From Neurospora crassa OR74A (lineage: Eukaryota > Ascomycota > Sordariomycetes > Sordariales > Sordariaceae): 64,000 nt of DNA. The notes under the pieces were generated by a model. It saw only the letters and a program-made list of their open reading frames with translations, did no database searches and was not told where the DNA came from. The translations under genes were made by a program, and so were the position numbers. Below are positions 56,003 to 64,000 of this stretch, piece after piece. The stretch is taken from contig NC_026503.1 in NCBI RefSeq assembly GCF_000182925.2, positions 2,976,001 to 3,040,000 on the forward strand, written 5' to 3'. The stretch's first letter is position 1. The number at the start of each line of letters is the position of its first letter.

Positions 56003-56509
56003 ATGGCTCAAAAAGCGCGCAAGGACCGGGCCAAGTCCAACGAGACGACCCTCAAGAACCTCCACATTGGTTCCCTCACCGTCAACGGCATCTTCCTGCT
56101 CTCTCACTTCCTCTTCCGGTCGCGCTCCCTTCTGTTTTGGTTCATCCTCTCCATCCCGAGCTTCCTCTGCCAGTACACGCTCGAGAAAACGGGCCGGCCC
56201 AGCTATGACCCCTCTACCAAGGCGCTCAAGGCTTCCGGCGAGGACCTCGCCGCCCCAGGCCTGACCGAGTACATGTTCGACGTGGTCTGGGTCACCTGGG
56301 CGGCTGCCATTCTCGTCACCCTTTTCGGCAACTGGGCCTGGATCTTCTGGACCGTCGTCCCTGCTTATGGCATCTACAAGGGCTTTGGCCTGATGGGCGC
56401 CGCCAAGTCTATGGCTGGGTTGGGCGGCATGGGCGCCGACGGCGGTGATGCTGCTGGTGCTGGTGCTGTTCCCGCTGGCAACAGGAAGCAGAGGCGTGCT
56501 GCTGCTTAA
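56003..56509 (+). CDS. SND2/TMEM208-family ER membrane protein
   Basis: A single-exon frame of 168 aa starts at ATG 56003. The N-terminus QKARKDRAKSNETTLKNLH and the hydrophobic segments at about 22-60 (GIFLLSHFLF, LLFWFILSIPSFLCQYTLE) and about 98-130 (VVWVTWAAAILVTLFGNWAW, WTVVPAYGIYKGFGL) match TMEM208/yeast Env10 (Snd2). A Gly/Ala/Met-rich tail ends in NRKQRRAAA. Snd2 is part of the SRP-independent route that targets proteins with central or C-terminal membrane segments to the ER. The stop lies 124 bases from that of the convergent DUF3605 gene. Confidence 0.92.
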   Translation: MAQKARKDRAKSNETTLKNLHIGSLTVNGIFLLSHFLFRSRSLLFWFILSIPSFLCQYTLEKTGRPSYDPSTKALKASGEDLAAPGLTEYMFDVVWVTWAAAILVTLFGNWAWIFWTVVPAYGIYKGFGLMGAAKSMAGLGGMGADGGDAAGAGAVPAGNRKQRRAAA

Positions 56510-56633
56510 AGTGGGAAAAGCTTTCAAGTGATACTGCATGTGGTCTAGCCGCTTTGCGCTGTCTATCAAACTTCTATTCTACTTTCTTCCAACTACACAC
56601 ATCGCCGCCATTGCCAACTACGACCTCGGTCAC

Positions 56634-57502
56634 CTACGCCTTATGCCACTCTTGCTCCTTGGTCCATTCCCCAATTAGCACCGGATCAACATCCTTCACC
56701 AACACATGAACATGTTCCAGCGCTCTCACGCTCTGCAACGCCACCCAGTTCTTGAAATACAGCACTTTTCCCTCACCACCTGGTCCCAGCCGATCTACAA
56801 AGTACTGCTTCACGAAATCACCGACGATCTTGCGGCTCTCAGGCGTCATATCGCCCTTATCATCATCTACCGCGATGGGCGTGCGCGTCCACACTACCAT
56901 GTGGGTGATGCCCGGTTCGAAGCCGTACGGCCAGTCATTCAGCAGGACGCAGTAGTCGGAGGGTTCGGCGAAGGGGACGTCAGAGACGGGCGTGAAGGGG
57001 GGGACCCCCCATGTCTTGGGCAGGCGGTGGGCGAGGAGGTAGTTGGTCATGCTGCCGTACGAAGCCTTGGTCTCGGCAGTCCATTTCATATAGCGCCGGA
57101 GATCGGACGGCTTGCGTTTGAGGACGGAGAGGTCATTGTTTTCTGTTATTTTCGGGAAGTGATGAAGATTCAAGAGTTAGAGACGTGGGCAAAAAAAAGC
57201 AAAACGGGTGGGCAGGTTGGCCTGTAATATCGATAACGCGTGGATGTGTACATATGATGATTGTAATGAGACGACGACGACAATGATGACAAAAAAAGGA
57301 AAGAGAAATCCCTACGGATAAGAACGCGCAGTTCAGCCCATGAGTGATACTTGAATTGCTCATCTGTCTGTGACAGCACCCACTTGTCGACAGCCGTAAG
57401 AGGAAAGGGGTTCTCCTCCTCCTCCTTTACCGGGACTGGGACCGGGTTCGGGTTCGGATCATTTGCCGGCGGCTCGGATGGCAGTAGAGCGTTGTCACCC
57501 AT
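56634..57502 (-). CDS. DUF3605 family protein, function unknown
   Basis: Two exons, 57502-57316 and 57142-56634, joined by a 173-nt intron (GTAGGG donor, ATAACAG acceptor), give 231 aa. The start is ATG 57502. Residues 1-35 are Pro/Asn/Glu-rich and disordered. The conserved core has YHSWAELRVLI, RKPSDLRRYMKWTA, YGSMTNYLLAHRL, then DYCVLLNDWPYGFEPGITHM, VVWTRTPI and FKNWVALQSVRALEHVHVLV. This is the fungal DUF3605 pattern, typically one small soluble protein per genome. The invariant NDWPYG, T-H-x-V-V-W and H-V-H-V residues could form an active or metal site, but no activity is known to me. Confidence 0.85.
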
Positions 57503-59736
<2,234 letters not shown>

Positions 59737-60478
59737 GCGAGTCTTGAAGCAAGTCATGCATCGGATGCTTTGGCGTGTCTGCTTCCAACTAGAGGAGGAC
59801 TCTAGGAGGAACATGATGGTGGGGAGTGTCAGTAATGAGATGGGTTGGAAAAGGAAAAGGTTCGGTTACTACGCGTCATGAGAGGCCTGCCCCCTGAGAG
59901 CGCTGTCGCCGATACCGGAAGGATCTAAAAAGGGGCTTCGCGAAGCTGTTCAGTTCTATGCACATGACAGGTCGTGGAGCCAGCTTTTCCTCCCTATATA
60001 TATACCTATAATTTGCTCGAATTTAGGTACCATCCTATCCATATGTGTATTGCATGACAATGGCGAGAGTCAAGGCGGTCTTAAGTTTGTCGCCGACTTG
60101 CCCGGGCAAAGTGTATGGCATCAAGAGTCGATCAAATGCACAAATAATCGCCGTTCTGTCAATGGCGGAAACCTCAGTCAATGGCTATCAATTACCAAGC
60201 ATCCATTGGGTTTTCAGCCTTAGCTATTACCAGCTCACAAACTTTATCATGAAGTCACATATTGCGTATATAAAGTCTGAGATGTATTGGGGTACCGAGC
60301 TGCCAACTCTTCCAAACCCGTTTCTAACCGAGTGAGCAGCGATTTGTTTACTTTACAACCTTTCCCCCCTGAATGAGTCCACAGCTTCCCCCCCCTTGAG
60401 CCTCAACGCCAAGAAACGCCTATGCAAGGACAATCTACACCACGTCGTATGCTATTGCCGTAAAAGGGGTGCGCAAAA
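59737..60478. other. Convergent 3' region, b5 reductase / Zn2Cys6 factor
   Basis: These 742 bases lie between stop codons. A TATATATA patch near 59995-60003 is AT-rich. No gene supported. Confidence 0.6.
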
Positions 60479-63400
60479 TCAGAGCACATTATCCCAACCA
60501 CCCGTACCAGTCGTGGTGCCAGTGCCAGAATTCCCCGCGTCGTCGGTAAGAAGCATCCACGCATCACCATCGTCATCTCCTCCATGCCCCCCAACTGTAG
60601 CAGTCTCATGATTGCAATCGCCATTGGCATTACCATTAATGCCATCAATATTCCCAAGTAGAGGGCATTTGCCAGTACAGGTATTGATGTTGTTCCCAAG
60701 GTCGTCGTAGTTGCAGTTGTTGCTATTGCTGTTGCTGTTGATGTTGCTATTGCTCAAAAATGAGGGATTGACCACTACGTCTGTCAAGCCTAAATCGATC
60801 TGACCTATCCCTCGCATCCCTCCCACTTCTCCCTTTTCGGTGATGTTGGAGAAAAGGTCCATGTTGGTCATGTCCTCTAGCGGGGTATGTTGGTTAGGGT
60901 CGAAAACAGGGATGCATGAAGGTTCAGTACCGGTACTGTTATCGGCAAACATCGCAGTGGATGAATCGTTCACACTTCTGTGAGGAAGCCGGATTACCGG
61001 CGGGGAAGTGTCGCTGTTGGATTTCATTAAATAGGGAGGTCCCACACCAGTCGCGGGTCCCGGGCCCCAGCCGTCGTTGAACTCGTCACTGCTTTCGGTG
61101 GTGAAATCTGGTGGTACTGCTGCTGTAGGCTGACGATGTCGATACTGAGAGGGGAGCGCGGAGCTACCGAACTTGAACAAGTCGGAAAGGTCGATGCGTT
61201 CGAGAAAGGGCTGCTGTTCCTGATGGATTCGTCTCCGTTTGGCTTCCGGTGCGAGACCAGGACCGCTACTTCCGCCGCTAGTTCCTGTAGTGTCACCATT
61301 TTGGCCTTGCCTACCCGGACACTGAATACCACCACTACAGGCACCAAGCTCACACTCCGGTGGTGGTGCGACTCCCGCCGCAGCCCCCCCGTTTTCGTTC
61401 AGACTGCCACCACAGGCTTGCGCCGCCGTCACTGCTATCCCACATCCACCACCACCACCACCACTCCAACTTGCTTCTTCGGGTATGATCCTACCTCCAC
61501 CCCCCATAGACATCATTCTCGGGACCACCGGCCTCCCATCGTTTTTCGTATACTTTGACACAGCCGTTCTCCCCAGCAGGGGAATCCCGTTGCTACAATC
61601 TCCATACCGCTTGATGTTGGGTAGATTAAAGAACGCACTGACATCGTTTTGCTCAATATCGAGGAGGAGCTGGTTGAGGTAGGCACGTGTGATGATGTGT
61701 TGCCGACCGATGGACTCCATACAATTGACGATGAATTCGAGCTCAGGAGCCACCCAGGGCGGGAGCGGAACTGGCGAGGGGGATGTGAAAGTTTCTCTTG
61801 CGAGATCGATATAGACTGTGGAAGCGCAGTACATGGAGAGGGCTACCAGGGGGGTTTTCTGTAATAGAGTGAAGTGTCATTGTTAGTAAACGGACTGCCA
61901 GTGGTGGCATGGAGAAGTACGTCAAAGAACACTTCTTACGTAAGGGCTCATGGTCTCTCTAGCCAACCTCATAATATTCACGATTTCTCTCGCAGCATTC
62001 AGTCTCCTCACTCTACTCCTTTCACCTAGCCGCTTGTCGAGCGCATACTTCTTTACCGCGTCGCAAGCAGCGCTATGCAGGCAGAGTACGGACGCGTGTA
62101 AACTCAAATTAACCTGCAGCGCCACCGTTTCCGTGATGTTGGTGGGCAGTCGAAACTTGTCGGGTAAGAACATGAAGGCATCATCCAAATTGTTATCGAT
62201 CTCGCGATGGCGTTTCCAGTAAGGACCGTCTTGAAGGTCGTCGGGCCGGTCCGATACCTTTGATCGGTGGACATGGTTGAGTAGTTCGTTAAACAGATAA
62301 CCTATGACGGCCATGCTAGCGAAGGAGGAATAGGAGGAACCACCAAAAGCTTCTTGGAGCGTGGGCGAGACTTCGTAAGAGCCTGTATTAAAGGCATCTT
62401 CGGAGGCAGGAAGACGGGTTGTGGTCTGCTAAGGCATTAGTTCTGAAACCTCGACCGATCCCGTCAAATGGATATTCTTACGTCTTTTACATCAATCATG
62501 ATGGGCCACCTAGTGTTCATGGTGATATGGACGTTAGCGCAGTAGGCACCCCAGAATGTTCTTCGACGTTCTTCTAGTTCAACCCAGCTCTTGGGAGGAG
62601 GCAAAGCGGGCACATCAGAGTCTTCTGCATCTTCTGAGGGGTCATCGAGTCGGTGAAGACCCAACATGTGCACAAGTCTGGCACATCTTGCGGCAGTCAT
62701 TGCGGCCCTGGTAAACAGCATACTGCGGGCCTCATTAATGGCGGTTAAAACCAAAGCTTGGGCATGATGAAGCGTTAAAAAATGCTCGCCCAGTCCCTGG
62801 ACATTTCATACTCAGTTTGGGAAACATCCGGCTAGAACCCCAGAGATTTGACTGACCTTTAGCTCATCAGCCTCCAAGTACTGACGAGTACGATGATAGA
62901 AGACATCATAATAACGGTCGTACATGGGATGTCCCTTTGCCGCATTTGCCCAGATTGCGTATTGTAAACACATGGGCGGACGCATGTGAGTGGGTGAGTA
63001 GAATGCTCGCATGTAGTTTCCCGGGTGAACAATGGGCACGATCTTTGGCTTCCGAAAATGGAAGAACAATCGATGTCTTCACATCCCGTTACTTTAGCAT
63101 AATCTTTCAGATGGGATGATTTAGGGAGAAACTCACAGATCCTCGATCATGTCGATAGGTGGTAGCCCCTCGAATCGTCCCAGCTCAATGAGATCGTCAC
63201 TGAAGCCTCCAATTCCAGTCCCTCCTACTCGTGGTGCATCAAAAGGTTGAGGTGAGTGTGGTCGCTTTGACGAAGTTGCTCTGTCAGGTGCCGGGGCAGC
63301 CTCCACATGGCTAACGTTTTTAGACGCTGATTCATGAGATGCAAAGCCAAACGAGTAGCTGGCTCGCTCAGAGCCCGACACTATTTCCTCCGATAGTTCA

Positions 63401-63964
63401 TCCAAGCTAGTGGTAGCACTCATCTTATCGAGGGCAGCAGTAGCGCTCGCATCATCACTTGCACCCTGGTTATCAGGGCCCAAGGACTGCTTGGTGACAC
63501 TTCGAATGAGGCCTTCCACTTGAGCTATCGTTGACAATGTTAGCTGATTTAGCCTGTGTGTCGGACAAACGGAAATGACTTGCCCAATCTCTCTTCGAGT
63601 TCCTTCACATTTCGCCGCTTGAAGTTCGGTTTCCTCCTTGATTCAGGATACACACACTCTCCCCCTGCCGTCCCACATCGTGTACATATTGGCTTTATGC
63701 GGTCACCTACACCAAACAGTCAAATAAAGTTAGACGTTGAAAGTAGTCAGTGTGAGGGGGTTTCATAGGCGAGATGCGTCTAAGCTGCTGAACCGCATAC
63801 TCACATTTCAGCTTTCGGCTCCGACATGTCATACATGCCAATGGTTCCAGATCTTGGTCTGATGAACCAGCAACTGGAGAGGTTTGTGCTGATTGTTGGA
63901 CCCCTGATCCAACCCCCAACGTCCCTTCGGCTGTCGTCGTGGTATCCGTGTTGCCGTTGGCCAT
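60479..63964 (-). CDS. Zn2Cys6 fungal-specific transcription factor, with one GC-AG intron
   Basis: Seven exons: 63964-63805, 63706-63584, 63524-63137, 63076-62857, 62796-62482, 62425-61940 and 61858-60479. All joins are in frame, giving 1023 aa. The first junction falls inside the zinc cluster and yields the perfect pattern CX2CX6CX6CX2CX6C (Cys44, 47, 54, 61, 64, 71). A Lys/Arg linker and short coiled coil (VKELEERL) follow. The fungal_trans middle homology region spans about 200-560 (FEGLPPIDMIEDLHRLFFHF, AARCARLVHMLGLHRLDD, ELEERRRTFWGAYCANVHIT). Intron 2 (59 nt) begins GCAAGT, a GC-AG intron. The C-terminal 350 residues are Gly/Asn/Ser-rich with possible acidic activation segments. Target genes unknown. 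The promoter lies beyond the window. Confidence 0.9.
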
Positions 63965-64000
63965 CTGATATTCGATAACCCCGTTATCCGTCCACTGCCC

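Overview
The window is nuclear DNA from a filamentous ascomycete, almost certainly Neurospora (N. crassa or a very close relative). Short introns of about 55-155 nt have GTRNGT donors and CTAAC/CTGAC branch sites, coding regions are GC-rich, and intergenic microsatellites are abundant. The gene content includes the trifunctional tryptophan gene trp-1, a class II cellobiose dehydrogenase with a CBM1 domain, and an intron-bearing histone H4. From memory, the trp-1 / sirtuin / separase / cdh-1 / H4 / cdc27 neighbourhood matches N. crassa linkage group III. The species was not checked by a search.

Layout, left to right. 1-8.5 kb: 3' exon of tim9 (+), then nup188 (-). 8.5-21 kb: trp-1 (+), an acidic low-complexity protein (+), coronin (-), an intron-containing tRNA-Val(CAC) (-), a SIRT4-like sirtuin (+), and a small mitochondrial membrane protein (-). 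21-34 kb: separase (+), cdh-1 (-), tRNA-Arg(TCG) (-), and a prolyl 4-hydroxylase-like oxygenase (+). 34-43 kb: a tRNA-like gene (-), a proline/RS-rich protein (-), and nup82 (-). 43-50 kb: cap-binding protein CBP20 (+), mitochondrial ribosomal protein MRPL31/mL60 (-), the TRAPP subunit sedlin/Trs20 (+), and histone H4 (-). 50-64 kb: cdc27/APC3 (-), SND2/TMEM208 (+), a DUF3605 protein (-), NADH-cytochrome b5 reductase (+), and a Zn2Cys6 transcription factor (-) whose start codon lies at the right edge.

The genes are mostly unlinked housekeeping functions: nuclear pore, cell cycle (separase and its upstream regulator APC/C), mitochondrial import and translation, RNA cap binding, secretion and chromatin. 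One secreted biomass-degrading enzyme (cdh-1) is embedded among them. There is no biosynthetic cluster, and I saw no recognisable transposon, virus-like element or CRISPR array. Exon structures were built by eye from splice signals, reading-frame continuity and family motifs. In several genes the reconstructed length matches the family exactly, for example H4 at 103 aa.

I found no undescribed multi-gene system. The more interesting points are at gene-structure level. Two introns use GC-AG boundaries. Two introns are stop-free and a multiple of three long, so retention would give an in-frame longer protein. One tRNA-like gene has an anticodon arm I cannot fold. The proline-rich gene has an ambiguous C-terminal frame. 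Low-complexity inserts sit inside separase and sedlin.
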